10,487 nucleotides of DNA from Sphingomonadales bacterium (lineage in GTDB: Bacteria; Pseudomonadota; Alphaproteobacteria; Sphingomonadales; Sphingomonadaceae): assembly GCA_027489295.1 (NCBI GenBank), contig JAIYAA010000352.1:1-10487 (forward strand), read 5' to 3'. The notes under the pieces are model-generated. The model did no database searches. It saw only the letters and a program-made list of their open reading frames with translations, and was not told where the DNA came from. Position numbers and translations under genes: made by a program. Of the stretch, positions 1-6,611 are shown piece after piece (the stretch's first letter is position 1; each line of letters opens with the position of its first letter).

Positions 1-66
1 CGAACCCCCACATCTTTCGATACTGGAACCTAAATCCAGCGCGTCTACCAGTTCCGCCACGCCCGC
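1..66 (-). tRNA. tRNA-Leu (anticodon UAG), 3' end cut by the window edge
   Basis: Read on the minus strand, the 5' acceptor strand GCGGGCG is at 66-60. A D-arm typical of leucine tRNAs follows (GCGGAACTGGTAGACGC). The anticodon stem CTGGA/TCCAG (39-35 and 27-23) encloses the 7-nt loop TTTAGGT, which gives anticodon TAG at 32-30 and decodes CUA/CUG-type leucine codons. A long variable arm with stem ATC/GAT at 21-12 marks it as class II. The T-arm begins at GGGGGTTCG, and the rest of the T-arm and the 3' acceptor strand lie outside the window. The identity is clear from anticodon and variable arm together. Confidence 0.95.
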
Positions 67-90
67 AGGGGACACCGCCGGTCGGCGGGC

Positions 91-118
91 TCTATAGCAG
101 TCATGGGGTTCGGGGCAA
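91..118 (-). promoter_or_regulatory. Candidate sigma-70-type promoter of the tRNA-Leu gene
   Basis: On the minus strand, TTGCCC (118-113) and TATAGA (96-91) are separated by 16 nt, a good match to a housekeeping promoter. The predicted start near position 84 would give a leader of roughly 18 nt before the tRNA 5' end at 66. A GC-rich palindrome (CCGCCG/CGGCGG around a 2-nt centre, 75-88) lies across the predicted start. Sequence match only; no start-site data. Confidence 0.6.
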
Positions 119-178
119 GTACGAAGCAACGATTGGGGTTCGTTGGGCGTTGGCACTGAAACGAACAGGAGATGTCCC

Positions 179-361
179 ATGCCGGTCGAGCCCCCCGTCC
201 AGCCTACCACGCCCCCGTCCGAGATGCCCGCGCCCGATCCCGGCCAGCCGGGCGGCCCGCCGCCGGAGATCGACCCGCCCGCCCCCGACATCGACGTGCC
301 CGCACCCCAGACCGAGCCGGGGATCGATCCCGGCATCACCCCCGGCCAGCCGGTGGCCTGA
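179..361 (+). CDS. Small acidic proline-rich protein, function unknown (60 aa)
   Basis: The start ATG at 179 is chosen because an AGGAG ribosome binding site at 168-172 precedes it at suitable spacing; the frame stays open upstream to a TTG at 143 that lacks such a site. The product has 22 prolines in 60 residues, nine acidic residues and no Lys, Arg, Cys or aromatic residue. It is therefore strongly acidic and almost certainly disordered. No signal peptide or membrane segment is visible. PAPD, DPPAPD and PG-type units recur loosely without an exact period. A second small gene starts 17 nt after its stop, also with its own ribosome binding site, so the two are likely cotranscribed. I do not recognise a family or assign a function. 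A compositional ORF in GC-rich DNA cannot be fully excluded, but the ribosome binding site and tandem arrangement argue for a real gene. Confidence 0.6.
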   Translation: MPVEPPVQPTTPPSEMPAPDPGQPGGPPPEIDPPAPDIDVPAPQTEPGIDPGITPGQPVA

Positions 362-378
362 ACTTGGAGAACACGCCC

Positions 379-567
379 ATGCCCGATCGCATCAACGACC
401 GTGACGATCCCCGTCCCGACATCCAGCAGGCCGTTGAGGCCCGTTCGGATGCGGCCGATGCAGCAGCCAAGGAAGGCACGCCGCTCAAGCGCGCGGTCCC
501 ACTTGGCGCCGGCGGGGAAAACGGCGCCGACGGCGTCGTCAAGAACCAGGACGTCAACCAGCAATAG
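379..567 (+). CDS. Small hydrophilic protein, function unknown (62 aa)
   Basis: ATG at 379 follows a GGAGA ribosome binding site at 366-370. The frame is open further upstream, but there it overlaps the preceding small gene. The 62-residue product is hydrophilic and charged: Asp/Arg-rich at the N-terminus (MPDRINDRDDPRPD), an Ala-rich, probably helical stretch at about residues 17-31, a Gly-rich segment at about 43-52, and a Gln/Asn-rich end. It has no Cys, aromatic residue, signal peptide or membrane segment. It sits between the proline-rich small gene and the Crp/Fnr regulator, 27 nt before the latter, in a possible three-gene unit. I do not recognise the family. Soluble disordered small proteins of this look are often stress-associated in alphaproteobacteria, but no evidence here shows that for this one. 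Confidence 0.65.
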   Translation: MPDRINDRDDPRPDIQQAVEARSDAADAAAKEGTPLKRAVPLGAGGENGADGVVKNQDVNQQ

Positions 568-594
568 CCGCCCCATACGGAGATTAGCCCCGCG

Positions 595-1314
595 ATGATC
601 GAACGCCACCTGCTGAAGCTGCGCCTTCGCGACACGATCGGTGTCGAGGAAGAGGCCGCCTTACGCGGGACGATCGTCGACACGATCGTCCATCCCGCCG
701 GCCGCACGATCGTGCGCGCCGGCGAGGAACTCAACTATTCCACCCTGCTGCTCGACGGGCTGCTAGGGCGCTACAAGGACCTGAAAAACGGCCAGCGCCA
801 GATCACCCATGTGCACGTCCCTGGCGACTTCGCCGATTTGCACAGCTTTACCCTCAAGCGGCTCGACCACGCTTTGTTGGCGCTTAGCCCGTGCACGATT
901 GCCCGCGCCTCGCATACCCGGATACGCCAGATCACCGAGACGCTGCCGCACCTAACCCGCGTGATGTGGTACTCGACCAATGTCGACGCCGCGATCCACC
1001 GCGAATGGGAAGTGTCGCTGGGCCGCCGGTCCGCGATCCAGCGTGCAGCGCACCTGTTTTGCGAACTGTACGTGCGACTGGGCGTGGTCGGGCTGGCGGA
1101 AGCGGACGGCTATCGTCTGGCACTCAGCCAGGCCGAAATGGCGGAGTGCCTGGGCCTGACGCCTGTCCACGTGAACCGCGTGCTGCGCGAATTGCGGGAG
1201 CGTAGGCTCGTCGAATTCCGCGCTGGCCGCGTGACGTTTCAGGACCTGCCCGGCCTGAAGCGACTCGCGGAATTCGATCCAGGCTATCTGTATCTCGAGC
1301 CGCAGGCGCTCTGA
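595..1314 (+). CDS. Crp/Fnr family transcriptional regulator
   Basis: The 239-residue protein has the Crp/Fnr layout. A cyclic-nucleotide-binding-like beta-barrel covers about residues 20-115, including the LNYSTLLLDGLLGRYKDL and VHVPGDFADL strands. A dimerisation helix spans about 120-163, and a C-terminal winged helix-turn-helix covers about 177-215 (LSQAEMAECLGLTPVHVNRVLREL). The phosphate-binding cassette position reads PGDFADLHSF and lacks the Glu and Arg that contact cAMP in CRP. The Cys cluster of the FNR iron-sulfur centre is also absent; the only cysteines are at 100, 156 and 185. The signal sensed cannot be read from the sequence. ATG at 595 follows GGAG at 579-582. The gene lies downstream of two small ORFs and converges on the peptidyl-prolyl isomerase gene with a 6-nt gap. 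Family assignment is firm, regulon unknown. Confidence 0.9.
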   Translation: MIERHLLKLRLRDTIGVEEEAALRGTIVDTIVHPAGRTIVRAGEELNYSTLLLDGLLGRYKDLKNGQRQITHVHVPGDFADLHSFTLKRLDHALLALSPCTIARASHTRIRQITETLPHLTRVMWYSTNVDAAIHREWEVSLGRRSAIQRAAHLFCELYVRLGVVGLAEADGYRLALSQAEMAECLGLTPVHVNRVLRELRERRLVEFRAGRVTFQDLPGLKRLAEFDPGYLYLEPQAL

Positions 1315-1320
1315 CGCCGT

Positions 1321-1938
1321 TCAGCCTGCAACCCGGCGCGCCGAGACGATCTTCACCGGCACCTCGGGAACTTCGCCCTTGAACGTGCCCATGATCGTCT
1401 TGGTCGGCGAGATCGGCGCATCGAAGATCTTGAGCAGCACGTCCTTGCCCTCAATCACCCGCGCGAACGCGGCATAGCCGAGATTGTCGCCTGGCTTGCT
1501 CGGGTCCGCATCGAACGACGGCTGGTCCCCGACCATGATGGTGAACTCACCGCGAGCGCTGCCGGGCGCCAGCCGTGGCAGCGACAGGGTACCGTCAAGA
1601 TGCTGGATGCCGGTCTGGCTGGTCGGCTCATGCTTGATCGGCGGGAACATCTTGGCGGGCGCATTCTGGATGCCGAACTGGACGAAGCCGAAATGGTCTG
1701 CCGGCCTGGCCGTGCGGTAGAACACCACCCCGTCCAGCCGCTTGGTATCGACATAGCGCAGGAAGTTGCGCGCGGAGACCGGCGCCTTGTCGAGATAGAC
1801 CTCGACGACCATCCGCCCCGCGCTCGTCTCGATCGCCACCTTGGGATTGGCGGGCGGGGATGCCGGCGCAGGCGCGGTCTGCGCCGAGGCCGCGAGCGGA
1901 AACAGGCACAGGGCCAAGACGACCAGTCGACGCAGCAT
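1321..1938 (-). CDS. Exported cyclophilin-type peptidyl-prolyl cis-trans isomerase
   Basis: This 205-residue protein begins with a Sec signal peptide (basic MLRR, hydrophobic core, predicted cleavage after ASA at residue 19) followed by an Ala/Pro linker, so it should act in the periplasm. A cyclophilin domain covers about residues 33-202: KVAIETSAGRMVVEVY, APVSARNFLRYV, FYR (R75, matching the catalytic Arg of cyclophilins), DGTLSLPR, GEFTIMVGDQP and LGYAAFARVIEG. The usual MIQGG segment is replaced by a longer stretch ending VQFGIQ. The SQFF position reads GEFT, so two usual active-site positions differ. The start ATG at 1938 has a purine-rich GGGGAGGCGAGGGG ribosome binding site directly upstream. 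It lies 14 nt after gatB on the same strand, so cotranscription is likely. Family clear; catalytic efficiency uncertain. Confidence 0.9.
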   Translation of the reverse strand: MLRRLVVLALCLFPLAASAQTAPAPASPPANPKVAIETSAGRMVVEVYLDKAPVSARNFLRYVDTKRLDGVVFYRTARPADHFGFVQFGIQNAPAKMFPPIKHEPTSQTGIQHLDGTLSLPRLAPGSARGEFTIMVGDQPSFDADPSKPGDNLGYAAFARVIEGKDVLLKIFDAPISPTKTIMGTFKGEVPEVPVKIVSARRVAG

Positions 1939-1952
1939 CCCCTCGCCTCCCC

Positions 1953-3464
1953 TCAGCTCAGCGCCTTCTTGAGCAGTTCGTTGACGACGCCCGGGTTCGC
2001 CTTGCCCGCCATCGCCTTCATCGTCTGGCCGACGAAGAACCCGAACAGCGCCTCCTTGCCGGCGCGATACTGTTCGAGCTGGTTCGGGTTCTTGGCCAGG
2101 ATCTCGGCGATCACCGCCTCGATCGCGCCGGTGTCGCTGGTCTGCTTCATGCCGCGCTCTTCGACGATCTTGCCCGGGGCATCGCCGGTTTCGAGCATGA
2201 TCTCGAACACCTGCTTGCCCAGCGTGTTCGAAATGGTGCCGTCGGCGATCAGCGCGAGCAGCTCGGCGCCCGCCTCGGGGCTGACCGGGCTCTCGTCGAT
2301 GCCCTTGCCCAGGCGGTTGAGCGCTCCGTACAGGTCCGAGAGCAGCCAGTTGGCGGCGGCGCGCGCGACTTCCTGCTCGCCCTTCTTCTGGATCCGCACG
2401 CTCTCGGCGAGCAGCGCCTCGAACCAGCGCGCCGTCTCCGCCTCGGCGGTCAGCACCGCGGCGTTATAGGCGCTGAGGCCCAGCGATTCCTCGTAGCGGC
2501 GGCGCTTCGCGTCGGGCAGCTCGGGCAGGCTGGCGCGGCATTCCTCGAGGAAGGCGTCGTCCAGCTCCAGCGGCAGCAGGTCGGGATCGGGGAAATAACG
2601 GTAATCCTGCGCGTCTTCCTTCGAGCGCATCGAGCGGGTCTCGCCCTTGTCCGGATCGAACAGGCGGGTTTCCTGGACGATGCGGCCGCCGCTCTCCAGC
2701 ACCTCGACCTGGCGGCGCGCCTCATATTCGATCGCCTGCATGACGAAACGGACCGAGTTGACGTTCTTGGTCTCGGTGCGCGTGCCCAGCGGATCGCCGG
2801 GCTTGCGGACGGAAACGTTCACGTCGGCGCGCATCGAGCCCTGGTCCATGTTGCCGTCGCAGCTGCCGACATAGCGCAGGATCGAACGCAGCTTCGACAG
2901 GTACGCGCCTGCCTCAGCCGGCGAGGCCATGTCGGGCTTGGAGACGATCTCCATCAGCGCCACGCCGGCGCGGTTGAGATCGACGTACGAGCGCGTCGGA
3001 TGCTGGTCGTGGATCAGCTTGCCGGCGTCCTGCTCGACATGGATGCGCTCGACGCCGATCGCCTTCACCTCGGCCTCGGGATCCTTCTCGTCCAGGCTGA
3101 TCGTGATCTGCCCCTCGCCCACCAGCGGATGGAAGAGCTGGCTGATCTGATAACCCTGGGGGTTGTCGGCGTAGAAATAGTTCTTGCGATCGAACCGCGA
3201 CCATTTGTTGATCACCGCGCCGATCGCCATGCCGCTGCGCACCGCCTGGCGAATGCACTCGCCGTTGAGCACCGGCAGCATGCCCGGCATCGCCGCGTCG
3301 ACCAGACTGACCTGGCTGTTCGGCTCGGCTCCAAAGGCCGTCGCAGCGCCGGAGAACAGCTTGGCCTGCGACGTGATCTGGGCATGGACCTCGAGGCCGA
3401 TCACGACCTCCCATTCGCCGGTGTCGCCCTGGATTCGGTAGCTCGATGCAGTCTTGGTCGCCAT
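1953..3464 (-). CDS. gatB: Aspartyl/glutamyl-tRNA(Asn/Gln) amidotransferase subunit B
   Basis: GatB is the kinase/tRNA-binding subunit of GatCAB. It phosphorylates misacylated Glu-tRNA(Gln) or Asp-tRNA(Asn) and receives ammonia channelled from GatA. The 503-residue protein has the expected full length. The catalytic cradle domain fills about residues 18-310, with the signature GLEVHAQ (E25 and H27 match the metal-binding pair), [15 protein letters not shown] (95-109), [18 protein letters not shown] and FPDPDLLPL. The helical and YqeY-like tail domain occupies the rest, ending LLKKALS. Start ATG at 3464 is preceded by GAAGAG. The exported isomerase gene follows 14 nt downstream. Its partner genes gatC and gatA lie about 1.2 kb upstream on the same strand, separated by an opposite-strand glycosyltransferase, so gatB probably needs its own promoter in the 130-nt divergent gap (3465-3594), where I see no convincing match. 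Confidence 0.97.
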   Translation of the reverse strand: MATKTASSYRIQGDTGEWEVVIGLEVHAQITSQAKLFSGAATAFGAEPNSQVSLVDAAMPGMLPVLNGECIRQAVRSGMAIGAVINKWSRFDRKNYFYADNPQGYQISQLFHPLVGEGQITISLDEKDPEAEVKAIGVERIHVEQDAGKLIHDQHPTRSYVDLNRAGVALMEIVSKPDMASPAEAGAYLSKLRSILRYVGSCDGNMDQGSMRADVNVSVRKPGDPLGTRTETKNVNSVRFVMQAIEYEARRQVEVLESGGRIVQETRLFDPDKGETRSMRSKEDAQDYRYFPDPDLLPLELDDAFLEECRASLPELPDAKRRRYEESLGLSAYNAAVLTAEAETARWFEALLAESVRIQKKGEQEVARAAANWLLSDLYGALNRLGKGIDESPVSPEAGAELLALIADGTISNTLGKQVFEIMLETGDAPGKIVEERGMKQTSDTGAIEAVIAEILAKNPNQLEQYRAGKEALFGFFVGQTMKAMAGKANPGVVNELLKKALS

Positions 3465-3594
3465 GTGCTCTTCACAAGGTAATGGGAATATGCGTGCCTC
3501 CGCCTATCGCGCGTCGTCGCCCTCAGGTCCAGCGCCCAATTGCGCAGACCCCCTGAGTCGACTAGGCGCCGCCGATCGGGAAGCGTCGGGGACC

Positions 3595-4551
3595 ATGACG
3601 GTGAAGGCTGGATTTCAGGAACGGGTTGCGGGTCTGCGGGTGGCGGTGCTGCTGCCCTGCTACAATGAAGAGGTGGCGATCGCCCGCACCGTCGAGGCAT
3701 TCCGCACCAGCCTGCCCGGCGCGACGGTCTATGTGTACGACAACAACAGCCGAGACCGGACGATCGAGGTCGCCCAGGCCGCGGGCGCGGTGGTGCGCAG
3801 CGAGCGGATGCAGGGCAAGGGCAATGTCGTCCGCCGGATGTTCGCCGATATCGAGGCGGACGTGTACGTCCTCTCCGACGGCGACCTCACCTATGACGCC
3901 GACGCCGCCCCCGCGCTGATCGAGCGGCTGCTGGACGAGCAGCTCGACATGGTGGTCGGCGCGCGCAAGTCCGAGGTGGAGCTGGCCTACCGGCGCGGCC
4001 ACCGCCTCGGCAACCGGATGCTGACGGGCATGTTGGCGCGGCTGTTCGGCCGCAGCTTCAGCGACATTCTCTCCGGCTACCGAGTCTTCTCGCGGCGGTT
4101 CGTGAAAAGCTTTCCGGTGCTCTCCGCCGGGTTCGAGATCGAGACCGAGATCAGCATCCACGCGCTGGAGCTGCGCATGCCGGTGGCGGAGATCGTCACG
4201 GCATATGCAGCGCGGCCCGAGGGTTCGACCTCGAAGCTTTCCACCTATCGCGACGGCTGGCGGATCCTGAACACGATCGTGACGCTGTTCCGCATCGAGC
4301 GCCCGATCCTGTTCTTCGGCGGCATCGCCGGCGTGCTGGCGGCGCTGGCGGTGCTGCTCGCGGTGCCGCTGGCGGTGACCTATTGGCACACCGGTCAGGT
4401 GCCGCGCCTGCCGACCGCGGTGCTGGTCACCGGCCTGTCGATCGTCGCGACGCTGAGCTTCTTCACCGGGCTGATCCTCGACACGGTGGTGCGCGGCCGC
4501 CGCGAGGTGCGGCGGCTGGCATATCTCGCCGTGCCGATCGTGCAGGACTGA
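3595..4551 (+). CDS. Family 2 glycosyltransferase with two C-terminal membrane helices
   Basis: The 318-residue protein has a GT-A fold catalytic domain (about residues 14-215): RVAVLLPCYNEE at the N-terminus, YDNNSRD (48-54), GKGNVVRRMF (75-83), the metal-binding DGD motif within LSDGDLTYDAD (94-102), and DILSGYRVFSRRFVK (157-171). Two hydrophobic helices follow at about 237-263 and 273-298, then a basic tail. This layout matches dolichol/polyprenol-phosphate mannose or glucose synthases, which load a sugar from a nucleotide donor onto a lipid carrier at the inner membrane. Donor and lipid are not determined. ATG at 3595 is chosen because homology starts just after it; the frame extends to 3454, but that would overlap the gatB start and add a non-conserved segment. 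It is divergent from gatB and sits alone between gatB and gatA, with no glycan cluster beside it. Confidence 0.85.
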   Translation: MTVKAGFQERVAGLRVAVLLPCYNEEVAIARTVEAFRTSLPGATVYVYDNNSRDRTIEVAQAAGAVVRSERMQGKGNVVRRMFADIEADVYVLSDGDLTYDADAAPALIERLLDEQLDMVVGARKSEVELAYRRGHRLGNRMLTGMLARLFGRSFSDILSGYRVFSRRFVKSFPVLSAGFEIETEISIHALELRMPVAEIVTAYAARPEGSTSKLSTYRDGWRILNTIVTLFRIERPILFFGGIAGVLAALAVLLAVPLAVTYWHTGQVPRLPTAVLVTGLSIVATLSFFTGLILDTVVRGRREVRRLAYLAVPIVQD

Positions 4552-4554
4552 CCC

Positions 4555-4690
4555 AAATCCTTCCCTGCGAGGGGAGGTGTCGCGAAGCGACGGAGGGTCG
4601 AAAACGGCGAAGGGGCGCCCCGCCCACTCAGCGGGGACACCCCTCCGTCAGGCCTTCGGCCTGCCACTTCCCCTTACGGGGGAGGATTTT
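4555..4690. repeat. Intergenic imperfect inverted-repeat element
   Basis: Between the stops of the glycosyltransferase and gatA lies a structured element of about 135 bp. Its outer ends are inverted copies: AAATCCTTCCC at 4555-4565 against GGGGGAGGATTTT at 4678-4690, each followed inward by a run of the form AGGGGAGGTG / AGGGGAAGTG. Each arm then carries its own small hairpin: TCGCGAAGCGA at 4580-4590, and CAGGCC-TTC-GGCCTG at 4649-4663. Inside these lie CGGAGGG (4591-4597) and CCCTCCG (4641-4647), which pair with each other. This is the look of the dispersed palindromic intergenic repeats I recall from sphingomonad genomes. It could act as a bidirectional transcription stop for the two converging genes. 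Whether it is dispersed cannot be shown from one window. Confidence 0.75.
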
Positions 4691-4697
4691 CAGTCTC

Positions 4698-6179
4698 TTA
4701 CCACCAGACCTTCGGACGCGCCGTGAAGCCCGCGCGCTGCTCGATCGCGAGGCCGGCGTTGAGCACGCCCTGCTCGTCGAACGGCTTGCCGATGATCTGC
4801 AGACCCAGCGGCAGACCCGCCGCATCCAGCCCGCCCGGCACGCTCATCGCCGGCACGCCAGCGAGGCTCGCCGGCACGGTGAACACGTCGTTGAGATACA
4901 TCGCCAGCGGATCGACCTTCTCGCCCAGCCCGAACGCCGCGCTCGGCGCGGTCGGGGTGAGCAGCAGGTCGCATTGGCTCCAGGCATTGTCGAAGTCGCG
5001 CGCGATCAGCGTGCGGACCTTCTGCGCCTGGGTGTAATAGGCGTCGTAGAAGCCTGCCGAGAGCACATAGGTGCCGATCAGGATGCGGCGCTTCACCTCG
5101 TCGCCGAAACCGGCGGCGCGGGTGGCGGCGTACATGTCCTGCAGGTTCTGGCCGTCGGCCAGTTCGCGCAAGCCGTAGCGCACGCCGTCATAGCGGGCGA
5201 GGTTCGAGGAAGCCTCGGCCGGGGCGATGATGTAATAGGCCGGCAGCGCATATTTGGTGTGCGGCAGGCTGACCTCGACGATCTCGGCGCCCGCATCCTT
5301 AAGCCAGGCGATGCCCTGCTGCCACAGCGCCTCGATCTCGGCGGGCGTGCCGTCCATCCGGTACTCGGCCGGAATGCCGACGCGCTTCCCGCGCAGATCG
5401 GCGGAGAGTCCCGCCTCCCACTGGGGCACGGGCATGTCGAGCGAGGTCGAATCCTTCGGGTCGAACCCCGTCATCGCCTCGAGCAGGATCGCGCAGTCGC
5501 GTACGTCGCGTGCCATCGGGCCCGCCTGATCGAGCGAGGAGGCGAAGGCCACCACGCCCCAGCGCGAGCAGCGGCCATAGGTCGGCTTGATGCCCGAGAT
5601 GCCGGTGAACGCCGCCGGCTGGCGGATCGAGCCGCCGGTGTCGGTGCCGGTCGCCGCCGGGCAGAGCCGCGCCGCGATCGCCGCCGAGCTGCCGCCCGAA
5701 GAGCCGCCGGGCGCGAGCGGGGTGGTGTCGCCTTCACCCCGCCGCCACGGCGAGATCACGTTGCCGAAATAGCTGGTCTCGTTCGACGAGCCCATCGCGA
5801 ACTGGTCGAGATTGAGCTTGCCGAGCATGCCGGCGCCGGCGTCCCACAGCTTGTGCGAGACGGTCGACTCATATTCCGGCTTGAAGCCTTCGAGGATGTG
5901 GCTGGCCGCGGTGGTCTGCACGCCCTTGGTGGCGAACAGGTCCTTCATGCCGATCGGCACGCCGGCCAACGGCTTGAGCGTCTCGCCCGCGGCGCGTGCC
6001 TTGTCGGCGGCGTCGGCGGCGGCGAGCGCGTGCTCGGGGGTCTTGACGATGAAGGCGTTGAGCGCGTCGGCACCGGCCACCGCGGTGTTGAACGCCTCGG
6101 CGACTTCACGCGCGGAAAATTCGCCGTCGCGCACGCCGTTGCGGATGGCGGCGACGCCCAGATCGGTCAGCACGCTCAT
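4698..6179 (-). CDS. gatA: Aspartyl/glutamyl-tRNA(Asn/Gln) amidotransferase subunit A
   Basis: GatA is the glutaminase subunit of GatCAB; it releases ammonia from glutamine for transamidation. The 493-residue protein is full length and carries the amidase signature. The Ser-cisSer-Lys triad is visible as K79 ([10 protein letters not shown]), S160 in [10 protein letters not shown] and S184 in [11 protein letters not shown]; the 24-residue spacing between the two serines matches the family. The C-terminal PKVWW ending is usual for alphaproteobacterial GatA. The start ATG at 6179 overlaps the gatC stop in an ATGA arrangement, which implies translational coupling. Downstream lies the inverted-repeat element and then the oppositely oriented glycosyltransferase, so gatB is not directly next in line. 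Confidence 0.98.
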   Translation of the reverse strand: MSVLTDLGVAAIRNGVRDGEFSAREVAEAFNTAVAGADALNAFIVKTPEHALAAADAADKARAAGETLKPLAGVPIGMKDLFATKGVQTTAASHILEGFKPEYESTVSHKLWDAGAGMLGKLNLDQFAMGSSNETSYFGNVISPWRRGEGDTTPLAPGGSSGGSSAAIAARLCPAATGTDTGGSIRQPAAFTGISGIKPTYGRCSRWGVVAFASSLDQAGPMARDVRDCAILLEAMTGFDPKDSTSLDMPVPQWEAGLSADLRGKRVGIPAEYRMDGTPAEIEALWQQGIAWLKDAGAEIVEVSLPHTKYALPAYYIIAPAEASSNLARYDGVRYGLRELADGQNLQDMYAATRAAGFGDEVKRRILIGTYVLSAGFYDAYYTQAQKVRTLIARDFDNAWSQCDLLLTPTAPSAAFGLGEKVDPLAMYLNDVFTVPASLAGVPAMSVPGGLDAAGLPLGLQIIGKPFDEQGVLNAGLAIEQRAGFTARPKVWW

Positions 6180-6463
6180 TCCACCACCTTCGGAACCGTA
6201 AAGAAGCCATGGTCGCCCTGCGGCGCGTTCGCCAGCACCGCGTCGCGCTGCTGGCCATCCGTGATCACGTCCGCCCGGAGGCGCAGCGTATTGGGCATCA
6301 CGGCGGTCATCGGCGCGACATCCTTGGTGTCTACCTCGCCGAGCTGCTCGATCCAGCCCAGGATGTTGTTGAGTTCGGGCGCGAGGCGCTCGGCGTCGGC
6401 GTCGCTGATCGCGATGCGCGCCAGGTTCGCCACTTTCTTCACGGTTGCGGTGTCTACGGACAT
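6176..6463 (-). CDS. gatC: Aspartyl/glutamyl-tRNA(Asn/Gln) amidotransferase subunit C
   Basis: GatC is the small subunit that wraps around the GatA-GatB interface and stabilises it. The 95-residue product shows the family pattern: N-terminal [15 protein letters not shown], the helix [27 protein letters not shown], then LRADVITDG and the C-terminal [20 protein letters not shown] at 6463 is chosen because family homology begins there and the length becomes normal. The frame is open 43 codons further upstream, but that extension is Arg/Ala-rich and lacks the conserved look. The ribosome binding site is weak (AGGCG). It overlaps gatA by 4 nt. Confidence 0.96.
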   Translation of the reverse strand: MSVDTATVKKVANLARIAISDADAERLAPELNNILGWIEQLGEVDTKDVAPMTAVMPNTLRLRADVITDGQQRDAVLANAPQGDHGFFTVPKVVE

Positions 6464-6557
6464 GGCATTGCGCCTAACAGCCGAGCCGCGCCCCTTCAAG
6501 CGCCCCGATCGCGCTTCGGCACTTGCGGTTGCATCCTTCGCACGCAACACTGCCCGG

Positions 6558-6585
6558 AACGCGTTTGCGTCCCCGCCTGTTTTAC
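6558..6585 (+). promoter_or_regulatory. Candidate EcfG-type (general stress response) promoter
   Basis: GGAAC at 6558-6562 is followed after 17 nt by TGTTTT at 6580-6585. This resembles the EcfG promoter of alphaproteobacteria (GGAAC, 16-17 nt, CGTT) with one mismatch in the -10 element. Transcription would start near 6590, about 20 nt before the TTG start of the DUF3089 gene and just ahead of its ribosome binding site (GGAGAGG, 6601-6607). Position and orientation fit well, but the motif is short and this is a sequence match only. Confidence 0.45.
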
Positions 6586-6600
6586 GCTGCATTGCACAAT

Positions 6601-6607
6601 GGAGAGG
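6601..6607 (+). promoter_or_regulatory. Ribosome binding site deciding a TTG start
   Basis: GGAGAGG at 6601-6607 lies 4 nt before TTG at 6612, with the GGAG core 7 nt away. The reading frame is open for more than 2 kb upstream (antisense to gatA and gatC), so only this site and the start of the membrane anchor mark the true N-terminus. Confidence 0.65.
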
Positions 6608-6611
6608 CCGA

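Noticed and set aside
105..142. GGGGTTCG at 105-112 and 135-142, matching the tRNA-Leu T-arm in inverse orientation, as possible attachment-site remnants
   Set aside because: Eight-base matches are too short, are in the opposite orientation to the tRNA end, and no integrase or mobile gene is nearby.
670..713. Three copies of ACGATCGT at 670, 682 and 706 in the Crp/Fnr gene
   Set aside because: Each encodes a Thr-Ile-Val repeat within the beta-barrel strands (TIVDTIV, RTIV). The repetition follows from the protein sequence and codon bias and the copies are not evenly spaced.
1860..3482. Plus-strand open frame of 540 codons antisense to gatB
   Set aside because: It mirrors the GatB coding strand in GC-rich DNA. 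The translation is an Arg/Ala/His/Leu-rich string with no domain, and gatB is unambiguous on the other strand.
3454..3594. Upstream extension of the glycosyltransferase frame to 3454
   Set aside because: It would overlap the gatB start and add 47 residues with no GT2 homology. The domain begins just after the ATG at 3595.
6472..6499. TTGAAG-16 nt-TTAGGC on the minus strand as a gatC promoter
   Set aside because: The -10 match is poor, and the predicted start would fall about two bases before the ATG. Too weak to list as a feature.
4383..6611. Plus-strand open frame continuous with the DUF3089 gene, 1113 codons in all
   Set aside because: The part before 6612 is antisense to gatA and gatC and overlaps the end of the glycosyltransferase. 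Only the part after the TTG at 6612 has a ribosome binding site and recognisable protein features.
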